Shown: positions 16,971 to 25,378 of the stretch, one piece after another
Layout: each line of letters opens with the position of its first letter
How positions within the stretch are numbered: the first letter of the stretch is position 1
Assembly: GCA_035535995.1 (NCBI GenBank)
Contig: DATLOZ010000009.1
Location: 186,001 to 250,000, forward strand
Direction: 5' to 3'
Source of the DNA: JANYCO01 sp035535995
Lineage (GTDB): Bacteria > Bacteroidota > Bacteroidia > Cytophagales > Cytophagaceae
Length of the DNA stretch: 64,000 nt
Position numbers and translations under genes: made by a program
The notes under the pieces: model-generated
Seen by the model: the letters and a program-made list of their open reading frames with translations, nothing else
Databases searched by the model: none
What the model was told of the DNA's origin: nothing

Positions 16971-18084
16971 TATCATTAAAAATTTTATCCCAATCCTTCC
17001 AAACCGGTTCATAACCCTGACGACGGATCATGTCGGCGACTTCAGCAGGGCTACGTTCGTCGTTGATCTCGAATTGTTCTAACGATTGTTTTTCTACAGC
17101 ATAACCTCCGGGATTCGTTTTGGAGCCTGCGCTCATCGAGGTGATGCCGAATTTCATACTATTGTTGCGAAATTTTTCACTTTCTCTTGTAGAGATTGAC
17201 AACTCAATCTCTTCGTTGAATAAACGATAAGCACAGATCAATTGTACAAGTTCTTTGTCGGTCATGTCTACCTTTGGTTCCAGGCCTCCGGAGAAAGGAC
17301 GCAGCCTTGGAAAGGAAATAGAATATTTTGTTTGCCAGTATTTCTTTTCAAGATAATCGAGATGACGTGCGGTAAAAAAACTATCCACCCGCCAATCTTC
17401 CAATCCAATCAATACTCCCAATCCGATCTTATGAATCCCCGCTTCGCCCAGCCTGTCGGGAGTTTCCACGCGGTAATCGAAGTTCGACTTCTTTCCTTTT
17501 GGATGATGAAGTTTATAATCTTCCTGGTGATAGGTTTCCTGGTAAACCAATACTGTATTCAATCCTTCTTTGATCAGTGTATGGTATTCTTCCAATTCGA
17601 GTGGCTGCACTTCCATAGAAATATGCGCAAAAAAAGGCCGGAGCAAACGGATCGCGTTTTTAATATAGGAAACACCTACCGTTTGATTGGCTTCTCCTGT
17701 AACCAGCAAAACATGTTCATATCCCATTGCCTGCAGCGCTTCCGCTTCTTTCAGAATTTCTTCGTCGGTCAGCGTTTTTCGTTTGATCTTGTTATCAAAA
17801 CTGAATCCGCAATAGGTGCAAATATTCTGGCATTCGTTTGACAAATAAAGTGGCGCATAAAGCTGTACCGTATTACCAAAACGCTTGCGTGTAAGGAGGT
17901 GACTGAGCTGCGCCATCTGTTCCAGGAAAGGCGCGGCAGCCGGAGAGATCAGGGCTTTGAAATCTTCCAGGTTTCTTCTCTCTTTTTCCAAAGCATGAAT
18001 CACATCAGCAGATGTTTTTGCATAAATGCTCTGCTTCACTTCCTCCCAGGAATATTGTTGGAATATGTTTTTAAAGGTGGTCAC
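16963..18084 (-). CDS. thiH: 2-iminoacetate synthase (tyrosine lyase)
   Basis: This 373-residue radical-SAM enzyme cleaves tyrosine to dehydroglycine (2-iminoacetate) and p-cresol, giving the glycine-derived atoms of the thiazole ring. The cluster-binding CxxxCxxC is Cys85, Cys89 and Cys92 in CQNICTYCGFS. TGEANQTVGVSYI and SFPRLRPFSG are typical of ThiH rather than of the related HydG or CofH. It lies 149 bases after thiG; the gap holds a half palindrome. Anaerobes and many Bacteroidota use ThiH where aerobic bacilli use glycine oxidase. Confidence 0.96.
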   Translation of the reverse strand: MTTFKNIFQQYSWEEVKQSIYAKTSADVIHALEKERRNLEDFKALISPAAAPFLEQMAQLSHLLTRKRFGNTVQLYAPLYLSNECQNICTYCGFSFDNKIKRKTLTDEEILKEAEALQAMGYEHVLLVTGEANQTVGVSYIKNAIRLLRPFFAHISMEVQPLELEEYHTLIKEGLNTVLVYQETYHQEDYKLHHPKGKKSNFDYRVETPDRLGEAGIHKIGLGVLIGLEDWRVDSFFTARHLDYLEKKYWQTKYSISFPRLRPFSGGLEPKVDMTDKELVQLICAYRLFNEEIELSISTRESEKFRNNSMKFGITSMSAGSKTNPGGYAVEKQSLEQFEINDERSPAEVADMIRRQGYEPVWKDWDKIFNDKL

Positions 18085-18182
18085 TTTATTATAATTAAAT
18101 ATTGTGGTCGCTCGCGTCTACGCGACAAATATTATCATGAGGCCTCCGGCCGGATAGTTCAGGTGTATCTTAACTACAGCAG

Positions 18183-18212
18183 GTCAGCAAGAGCAACAGC
18201 AAGAGTATTGAG
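18183..18212. repeat. Single arm of the CTGTTGCTGTTGCTC palindrome family in the thiG-thiH gap
   Basis: GTCAGCAAGAGCAACAGCAA followed by GAGTATTGAG matches the right arm of the family with one change. No left arm is present. At 18106-18127 lies GGTCGCTCGCGTCTACGCGA, a sequence partly repeated at 19031-19052 (AGTCGCTCGCGTCTGCGCAG), so two repeat types share this gap. Confidence 0.75.
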
Positions 18213-18233
18213 TAGCAGCTTGCTGATGCAATA

Positions 18234-18998
18234 TTATTCATCCAGAAACGCCGTCAATGGGCTACTCGCTATTGCGTGCTTTACAGGCTTTGCCAGTTTT
18301 GCTTCGTAGGCTATTCGTCCTGCTTCTACAGCCATTTTAAATGCAATGGCCATTTGCACCGGATTTTGTGAAGCAGCAATCGCTGTATTCACAAGTACTG
18401 CGTCTGCGCCAATTTCCATGGCTTGCGCAGCATGTGAAGGAGAACCGATACCGGCATCAATTACTACTGGCACGTTGCTTTGCTCAATAATAATTTCGAG
18501 AAAATCAATCGACTTCAATCCTTTGTTACTCCCAATAGGCGAGCCAAGTGGCATGACTGCCGCTACACCTACTTCTTCCAGACGCTTGCACAATACAGGA
18601 TCGGCATGAATATAGGGTAATACAATGAATCCAAGTTTTACCAATTCTTCCGCCGCTTTCAATGTTTCCACAGGATCCGGCATCAGGTATTTTGGATCGG
18701 GATGGATCTCCAATTTCAGCCAATTGGTCTGTAACGCTTCACGGGCGAGCTGTGCAGCGAAGACGGCTTCTTTCGCCGTGCGTACGCCGGAAGTATTAGG
18801 CAGTAAATTGAATTGTGTATGGGAAAGATGTTTTAAAATATCGTCTTCGGTATTGGTTATTTCCACGCGTTTTAGCGCTACGGTTACCAGCTCAGAGCCG
18901 GAAGCCAACAGGCTTTCTTCCATCAAAGCTGCCGACCCGAACTTTCCGGTTCCAGTAAACAAGCGGGATGAAAATGTTTTATCAGCTATTTTTAACAT
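18234..18998 (-). CDS. thiG: Thiazole synthase
   Basis: This 254-residue TIM-barrel enzyme joins 1-deoxyxylulose 5-phosphate, dehydroglycine and the sulfur on ThiS into thiazole phosphate. The start MLKIADKTFSSRLFTGTGKF is typical. Lys95 in NWLKLEIHPD fits the Schiff-base lysine, and GIGSPSHAAQAMEIGADAVL near residue 190 and NTAIA bind phosphate. It lies between thiE and thiH in the thiamin operon, 69 bases after thiE. Confidence 0.97.
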   Translation of the reverse strand: MLKIADKTFSSRLFTGTGKFGSAALMEESLLASGSELVTVALKRVEITNTEDDILKHLSHTQFNLLPNTSGVRTAKEAVFAAQLAREALQTNWLKLEIHPDPKYLMPDPVETLKAAEELVKLGFIVLPYIHADPVLCKRLEEVGVAAVMPLGSPIGSNKGLKSIDFLEIIIEQSNVPVVIDAGIGSPSHAAQAMEIGADAVLVNTAIAASQNPVQMAIAFKMAVEAGRIAYEAKLAKPVKHAIASSPLTAFLDE

Positions 18999-19067
18999 GG
19001 CTTTTTATTTAATGTTTTTTATTTCTTCAGAGTCGCTCGCGTCTGCGCAGCGACCGCTTACATAGGG

Positions 19068-19709
19068 TTACACATTTTTAAAATCACTTACTGCTGAATT
19101 CAGCAGTTTCACGATTTCTTTTTTATCAAAGGCGGTATTGATCAACGAACTGATCGCAACACCGTAGAGTCCTTGCTGCATAAGACCTGGCACATCTTCT
19201 ACCCGGATGCCTCCAATGGCGATCACAGGAATGGACATTCCTTCGCGCGCGCATTGTTCCATCAGGGTTTTGTATCCTTCCAGTCCTAAGACCGGACTTA
19301 ATTTTTCTTTAGTAGTAGTAAACTGATAAGGCCCAAGTCCGATATAATCGACTCCTGCTTTGCGAAGCGCATGGATGTCTTCAATGGTATTGGAAGTTCC
19401 TCCGATGATAATTTTATCACCAAGAATTTGCCTGGCTTTGGCAGGATCCATATCGTCTTTGCCCAAGTGCACGCCATCGGCTTCTATTTCCTTGGCGATT
19501 GCTGCGTAATCGTTGATGATCAGTTTGGCATGATAGCGGTGGCAGATCTTTTTTACCTCATGCGCAATGATCAGTACTTCTTCGTACGAACGTTGCTTGA
19601 CACGAAGTTGTACCCAATCTACTCCTGCTTTGCAGGCCTCTTCTACAAGCTGCGCATGCGTCTTGTCGTTCGTTTCCTGACTGATATATTGTAGCCTGCT
19701 GATCTTCAT
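19068..19709 (-). CDS. thiE: Thiamin phosphate synthase
   Basis: I start at the ATG at 19709, which gives MKISRLQYISQ and a normal length of 213 residues; an upstream start at 19787 would run into thiD and add a non-conserved stretch. The enzyme couples HMP diphosphate with thiazole phosphate. Typical residues are VDWVQLRVK near residue 28, LIINDYAAIAKEIEADGVHLG near residue 63, GGTSNT near residue 100, and IGGIRVEDVPGLMQQGLYGVA near the end. The start lies 2 bases after the thiD stop, so the two are translationally linked. Confidence 0.93.
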   Translation of the reverse strand: MKISRLQYISQETNDKTHAQLVEEACKAGVDWVQLRVKQRSYEEVLIIAHEVKKICHRYHAKLIINDYAAIAKEIEADGVHLGKDDMDPAKARQILGDKIIIGGTSNTIEDIHALRKAGVDYIGLGPYQFTTTKEKLSPVLGLEGYKTLMEQCAREGMSIPVIAIGGIRVEDVPGLMQQGLYGVAISSLINTAFDKKEIVKLLNSAVSDFKNV

Positions 19710-19711
19710 TT

Positions 19712-20467
19712 TTATTTGCAATGATAGCCTAATAATCCTTTTGTACTGGAAAGAAATCCAGCGGTATAGTTTTTTGCTTTCCTGCAAGATTCTACTAATT
19801 CATATCCCTTTGCAAGGTTGGCCAATATGGCCGAAGAGAGTACGCAGCCTGAGCCATGTTTTTCTCCGTTCTCTATTTTATTTTGAGTAAACACATACTG
19901 TTTTTCATTTTCAAAAAGAATATCTTCGGCAACGTTTGTAGTGGAGTGCCCTCCTTTTAAAAATATACGACAATACTTACTCATCTTCCTGGCGCTGATC
20001 GCGGGTGTTACGCCGTCGGGATTCAGCAGTTCCATCTCCGGAAAATTTGGCACCAGGAGGTATATTTTTTTCAGAATACGAATCAGTTTTTCAGCATCGA
20101 TATCATTATGAAAATCATACCCTGCAGAAGCTTTCAGAATCGGGTCCCAAACAATGCGGACCGTAGGATTTTTTTGTTGCAGTGAATCAATGATCGTATC
20201 CAATTCGTTTAGTCCCTGCACCAGTCCTATCTTTACGTATCCAAACGCATATTTTTTAAACAGCATTTCCATCTGCTTTTCAATGTCAGCCAGCGATACC
20301 CAGGTAAGTCCGGCGAACTCACTTTCATTTTGAAAAGTAAGCGATGTACATACGCCCATACCTTGCACCTGGTGCATTTCAAACACCTTGCAGTCGGACA
20401 GCAGTCCCGCACCTCCGCAAGGGTCGAAGCCTGCTATACTTAATACGTTGGGACGTTCTTGTTTCAT
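19712..20467 (-). CDS. thiD: Hydroxymethylpyrimidine (phosphate) kinase
   Basis: This 251-residue ribokinase-fold enzyme phosphorylates HMP and HMP phosphate to HMP diphosphate. SIAGFDPCGGAGLLSDCKVFE near residue 10 binds substrate, VWDPILKASAGYDF near residue 105 is conserved, and KHGSGCVLSSAILANLAKG near residue 204 holds the anion hole and catalytic region. The Cys in GFDPCGGAG replaces the Ser of E. coli ThiD, as in several Bacteroidota. It sits between the thiE-like gene and thiE. Confidence 0.95.
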   Translation of the reverse strand: MKQERPNVLSIAGFDPCGGAGLLSDCKVFEMHQVQGMGVCTSLTFQNESEFAGLTWVSLADIEKQMEMLFKKYAFGYVKIGLVQGLNELDTIIDSLQQKNPTVRIVWDPILKASAGYDFHNDIDAEKLIRILKKIYLLVPNFPEMELLNPDGVTPAISARKMSKYCRIFLKGGHSTTNVAEDILFENEKQYVFTQNKIENGEKHGSGCVLSSAILANLAKGYELVESCRKAKNYTAGFLSSTKGLLGYHCK

Positions 20468-20510
20468 TTTTATTTATTGTAATAATTGTATAATTCCAGA
20501 TACCGGATAA

Positions 20511-21128
20511 TTACAATCCCAGAACTTTTATCTTTCTAAATTTCTCTACTCCATTTTCTTCATTCCACACTGCCCCCAGCAAGGCTGCTCCACTGAAACC
20601 ACAATCTGCTACCAGCTGAATATTTGTTTCATCTATCCCTCCCAGTGCAATGATCTTCGTAGAACCTGTGTAATGCGAAAGAAAATCTTTTACTTCCTTC
20701 AACTCAAACATTGAATGATATCCTTCTTTAGAAATGCTATTAAATAAAGGACTCAGAAATACGTAATCAAATTTTATTTTATTCTCTTCGATCTCGTGAA
20801 AAGAATGCATTGAACCACTGACGGTAAGATTTCTTCTCATTGCCAGCTTTATCATTTCCTTTATCTGCGTCTCTGCGCTAGACGATAAATGTTGGCCACT
20901 AAAATGAATTCCTTTTAAATTATATTTTTCAATCAGATTAAAATGCGAATGGATCACAATTCTCTTGTAATATCCGGGTGGGATTTTTTTCAGCAATGCC
21001 TCATAGGCCACCAACGACCATCCGGGTTTCCGGAAGTGAAGGACTTCCAGCCCTTCGCGAAAGAGTTGTGTGAGCTTTTCGGCTTCCTGTTCTACCTCTT
21101 GCGGATGTGTAATTACAAAGAGTTTCAT
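20511..21128 (-). CDS. ThiE/TenI-like protein, second copy in the thiamin operon
   Basis: This 205-residue TIM-barrel protein resembles thiamin phosphate synthase but departs from it. The usual QLRxK appears as VLHFRKPGWS near residue 30, and the diphosphate-binding NDxxxxAxxxxADGVHLG appears as IHSHFNLIEKYNLKGIHFSG. TenI proteins, which aromatise the thiazole tautomer made by ThiG, have similar losses. It could be such a tautomerase or a diverged synthase; a true ThiE lies two genes downstream. It starts 61 bases after thiC. Confidence 0.85.
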   Translation of the reverse strand: MKLFVITHPQEVEQEAEKLTQLFREGLEVLHFRKPGWSLVAYEALLKKIPPGYYKRIVIHSHFNLIEKYNLKGIHFSGQHLSSSAETQIKEMIKLAMRRNLTVSGSMHSFHEIEENKIKFDYVFLSPLFNSISKEGYHSMFELKEVKDFLSHYTGSTKIIALGGIDETNIQLVADCGFSGAALLGAVWNEENGVEKFRKIKVLGL

Positions 21129-21136
21129 TTTAGCTA

Positions 21137-21177
21137 TGAGATATGAATTATAAATTCAACTCATAATTCATATCTCA
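21137..21177. repeat. AT-rich palindrome between thiC and the thiE-like gene
   Basis: TGAGATATGAATTAT and ATAATTCATATCTCA are complementary arms around a short loop, followed by CAACATTCATAAC. It belongs to the TTCAACATTCATAACTC family and lies between the thiC stop and the next start of the same operon. Confidence 0.75.
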
Positions 21178-21189
21178 ACATTCATAACT

Positions 21190-23046
<1,857 letters not shown>

Positions 23047-23123
23047 AGTAATTTATTTTAAAATTTTTACCTGATATTTATTTTTTGTGTTGGATAATCT
23101 ATGTTGTGGTATTGAAAACGATC

Positions 23124-23145
23124 GTTAAAGGTTTCGACCTTTAAC
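23124..23145 (-). other. Hairpin between thiS and thiC
   Basis: In the transcript GUUAAAGGU and ACCUUUAAC pair perfectly over 9 bases around a four-base loop, CGAA. There is no T-run, so it is more likely an RNA processing or stability element than a terminator. It could set different mRNA levels for thiS and thiC. Confidence 0.5.
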
Positions 23146-23153
23146 AACGTGGG

Positions 23154-23369
23154 TCATCCGCCTTGTGTAGCGCGGATGACGGTGATTTGATCATTTTCTT
23201 TGAGGAGAAATTTTTCCCAATCAGTTTTGGGAACAACTTCATTGTTTACCGCTACTGCGATACCACGCGGTTCTGCTATTTGGATGTGTTGAAGAACCAC
23301 AGGAATAGTTTCCTGTTTTTGCAGTTGTATCGGTTTGCTGTTTACAAATACGAGCATATTAAATTTCAC
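23154..23369 (-). CDS. thiS: Sulfur carrier protein ThiS
   Basis: This 71-residue ubiquitin-like protein ends in the required Gly-Gly (ATQGG). ThiF adenylates the end glycine, which then carries sulfur as thiocarboxylate to ThiG. It is the first gene of the thiamin operon and lies 168 bases downstream of the riboswitch core. A 9-base hairpin (23388-23408) ends 19 bases before its start codon and may take part in riboswitch control. Confidence 0.95.
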   Translation of the reverse strand: MKFNMLVFVNSKPIQLQKQETIPVVLQHIQIAEPRGIAVAVNNEVVPKTDWEKFLLKENDQITVIRATQGG

Positions 23370-23536
23370 TTTATGGTTATCTGCTTCTTTGAATTTTTAA
23401 AATTCAAAAGTCAAGTTCCAAATGCCAATAAAACAAATCTCTGGGATTTGGATCTTGGGTGCTTATTATCAGATAAACTTCAGGAGAATGCACGCGTGCA
23501 GCGGATGCAAAAAAGATATGTATTGTTCCCAACTTT

Positions 23537-23606
23537 TCCCTACGCAGATGCTAATCTGATCAGGTTTACAGGGTATGATCTCAGCCCGTTTTATTAAGGC
23601 ACCCCT
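23537..23606 (-). promoter_or_regulatory. TPP riboswitch aptamer (THI element)
   Basis: On the minus strand the core reads AGGGGTGCC (23598-23606), GGGCTGAGATCATACCC, TGTAAACCTGATC, AGATTAGCATCTGCGTAGGGA. These are the conserved parts of the thiamin-diphosphate aptamer: the GGGGUGCC strand, the CUGAGA pyrimidine-sensor helix, and the ACCUGAUC and GCGUAGGGA strands of the diphosphate-sensor side. The first and last strands pair to close P1/P2. It precedes thiS and the whole thi operon. Candidate expression-platform parts downstream are a TGCACGCGTGCA palindrome (23489-23500) and the hairpin at 23388-23408. No T-tailed terminator is evident, so control of translation is likelier. Confidence 0.95.
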
Positions 23607-23619
23607 AAAGTTTATATTA

Positions 23620-23627
23620 CAAAGATA
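23620..23627 (-). promoter_or_regulatory. -7 box of the thiamin operon promoter
   Basis: TATCTTTG on the minus strand matches TAnnTTTG exactly. Transcription would start about 6 bases downstream, directly in front of the aptamer, which is where a riboswitch leader should begin. The -33 region is only a T-run, so it is weakly matched. Confidence 0.65.
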
Positions 23628-23658
23628 GAAGATTTTCCCAGATTTAAAAATCGGGGAA

Positions 23659-23691
23659 ATTATGAATTGTGAGTTATGAATGTTGAATTAC
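23659..23691. repeat. Single arm of the TTCAACATTCATAACTC repeat family
   Basis: ATTATGAATTGTGAGTTATG continuing AATGTTGAATTAC matches the family. It lies between the HPP gene stop and the thiamin promoter. Confidence 0.65.
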
Positions 23692-23727
23692 AATAATCTA
23701 ATTCGTAGAATAGTTAAAATTCACCGC

Positions 23728-24300
23728 TCATACCTTTATATGCGCTCGCTTGATCTTCTTAAAAGGATATGTTCTCCGGGCAGAAATATTATTGACAATC
23801 AGCGCTACGATCAACAGGATCAATACGCCCGATAACACCGGGAAAAACAAATACAGGTAGCTCAGGCTTTTTATTTTTTCTGAGCCAATATTAGCGATCA
23901 ATGCTGTAGCGCCGCCGGGAGGGTGTGTGGACTTGGTGATCTGCATTGCTACGATCGACAGGGAAACCGCCAGGGCTGCGGAGAGCCAGAGAATATCCGG
24001 AAATAATTTGTGGACGGTTACACCAATGACTGCACTTACCAAATGCCCGAGAACAAGATTTCTCGGCTGCGCATAAGGGCTGGCCGGTGCGCCATATACC
24101 AATACCGAAGAGGCTCCAAAAGAACCGATCATAAAGATGAGATCATATCCTTCCAAAATATATTGCTGCGTAAACCCGATAAGACCTATTCCGAGGAATC
24201 CTCCCAGAAAAGTCCATAAATGATCCCATGGCTCCAGCACGGTTTGTCTGTACACAACATAGCGAACCACGCGATAGCTGCGCTCCACTTTCTTTTTCAT
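23728..24300 (-). CDS. HPP-family integral membrane protein
   Basis: The protein has 190 residues, with four to five hydrophobic helices between residues 27 and 175. The family name motif is visible in KSTHPPGGATALIAN near residue 128. HPP proteins include nitrite transporters of chloroplasts and cyanobacteria, but no function is known for most bacterial members. The N-terminal 25 residues are basic and cytoplasmic. There is no nitrogen-metabolism gene nearby, so I do not assign a substrate. Confidence 0.88.
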   Translation of the reverse strand: MKKKVERSYRVVRYVVYRQTVLEPWDHLWTFLGGFLGIGLIGFTQQYILEGYDLIFMIGSFGASSVLVYGAPASPYAQPRNLVLGHLVSAVIGVTVHKLFPDILWLSAALAVSLSIVAMQITKSTHPPGGATALIANIGSEKIKSLSYLYLFFPVLSGVLILLIVALIVNNISARRTYPFKKIKRAHIKV

Positions 24301-24390
24301 CTTTGATAATTAGTTAAATGGAAAGAAAGGTAATTGATTTTCATGAAAAAAAACCTGAGTAGAATTACGTAGAAAATTAAGTAGGTAATA

Positions 24391-24483
24391 TGATGCCAGA
24401 TCCCGGATCCCGGATTCCAGATACCAGCTACATGAAGTTCATTCGAAATTTATCCGGTATCTGGAATCCGGCATCTGGTATCT
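24391..24483. repeat. GATACCGGAT-type palindrome, copy 1
   Basis: The left arm GATGCCAGATCCCGGAT, with CCCGGATTCCAGATACCAG, pairs with the right arm ATCCGGTATCTGGAATCCGG and CATCTGGTATC. The element ends 4 bases before the stop of the secreted-protein gene. Copies lie at 27805, 30607 and 37735, with fragments near 20495 and 38351. Confidence 0.85.
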
Positions 24484-24486
24484 ATT

Positions 24487-25257
24487 TCATTTATACCTTG
24501 GATTCTCTTTAATCACCGGTACTTCCAAAAGCGATACATCATCGATAAAATAATACGCAGCGCATTCGTGGTTGCGGCATGGCTGAAGGGGTTTGCGCAT
24601 TTTTCGTTTGTATTCTTTGTACGTCATATTGCTGCGAAAAGAACCGATGATGATATATTCTTCGCCTCCAGTAGCGGTGTACTCCGCTTCTACTTTTGTC
24701 CAGCTCATACTACGCAAGGCCGGATTATTTTTGATCGTGACCATATGACGCGCGGTGAGCAAGGCTTCTGGCGCACTTGCCATAATTCCATTGGGCATGA
24801 TAGAAAAACAAATGCCAATGTGATCGGAAACAAATTCAGAACTGTCGGACAAGCTGATGTAAAAACTGATTTTATATTTTGCCCCCTTTTCCAATGGGCT
24901 GAGCAATTTATTTTGAATGTATTCCCTGCTAAAATAACTTTTCTTAAAAAAAAGCGCCAACCCCACGTAAGCCTCACCAGCTGCAGGAATACGCGTACCC
25001 TCAGAATTATAAGGAACGCCTACTTCCACTCCGGTAATAGTACCTGATTTATAACATTTGTGAAAATAATCGGGAGTGGAACTTGGTGCGGTGGTGCTCC
25101 AGGAAATACATTTTTTAATATCACCATTACGCTCCGGGCAGCTGCTGTGCTCTTCAAAACTTGGATTGCTCACAAGATTTTGGGCGAAAACATTTCCGGA
25201 AAATAAGCTCAATGTTATTATCCAATAAAATATTTTTCGCTTACAATTTTTTGCCAT
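24487..25257 (-). CDS. Secreted protein with an N-terminal 'NPSFEE' beta-sandwich-like domain, unknown function
   Basis: The protein has 256 residues, with a signal peptide (about 1-25, ending NVFAQ). The mature start LVSNPSFEEHSSCPERNG, then STPDYFHKCY and AGEAYVGLALF, are segments I recognise from an N-terminal domain common in Bacteroidota surface proteins, where it is often fused to an OmpA domain. Here it stands alone and has no OmpA part. Several cysteines suggest disulfides. Its role may be binding of a surface polymer, but this is not shown. It follows pgi on the same strand after a hairpin. Confidence 0.75.
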   Translation of the reverse strand: MAKNCKRKIFYWIITLSLFSGNVFAQNLVSNPSFEEHSSCPERNGDIKKCISWSTTAPSSTPDYFHKCYKSGTITGVEVGVPYNSEGTRIPAAGEAYVGLALFFKKSYFSREYIQNKLLSPLEKGAKYKISFYISLSDSSEFVSDHIGICFSIMPNGIMASAPEALLTARHMVTIKNNPALRSMSWTKVEAEYTATGGEEYIIIGSFRSNMTYKEYKRKMRKPLQPCRNHECAAYYFIDDVSLLEVPVIKENPRYK

Positions 25258-25269
25258 AGCCCTGAATTA

Positions 25270-25304
25270 CAAAGGCTCGCCGGAGTTAAATCGGTGAGCC
25301 TTTG
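25270..25304. terminator. Terminator hairpin after pgi
   Basis: CAAAGGCTCGCCG and CGGTGAGCCTTTG pair over 13 positions with one G-U wobble and a 9-base loop. It lies between pgi and the secreted-protein gene. The T-run is better in the plus direction, but both transcripts around it are on the minus strand. Confidence 0.65.
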
Positions 25305-25311
25305 TTTTAAA

Positions 25312-25378
25312 ATTATGAATATTGAATTATGAGTTATGAGTTTTTAATTCAACATTCCATACCCATAATTTATAATTT
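25312..25378. repeat. AT-rich palindromic repeat abutting the pgi stop codon
   Basis: AATTATGAATATTGAATTATGAG and its rough complement toward 25378 (TTCAACATTCCATACCCATA, then ATTTATAATT) form an imperfect palindrome of the TTCAACATTCATAACTC family. It ends one base before the pgi stop. Confidence 0.65.

Noticed and set aside
23163..23597. Plus-strand frame of 144 codons over thiS and its leader
   Set aside because: It covers the TPP riboswitch and the thiS gene in antisense and has no protein-like conservation.
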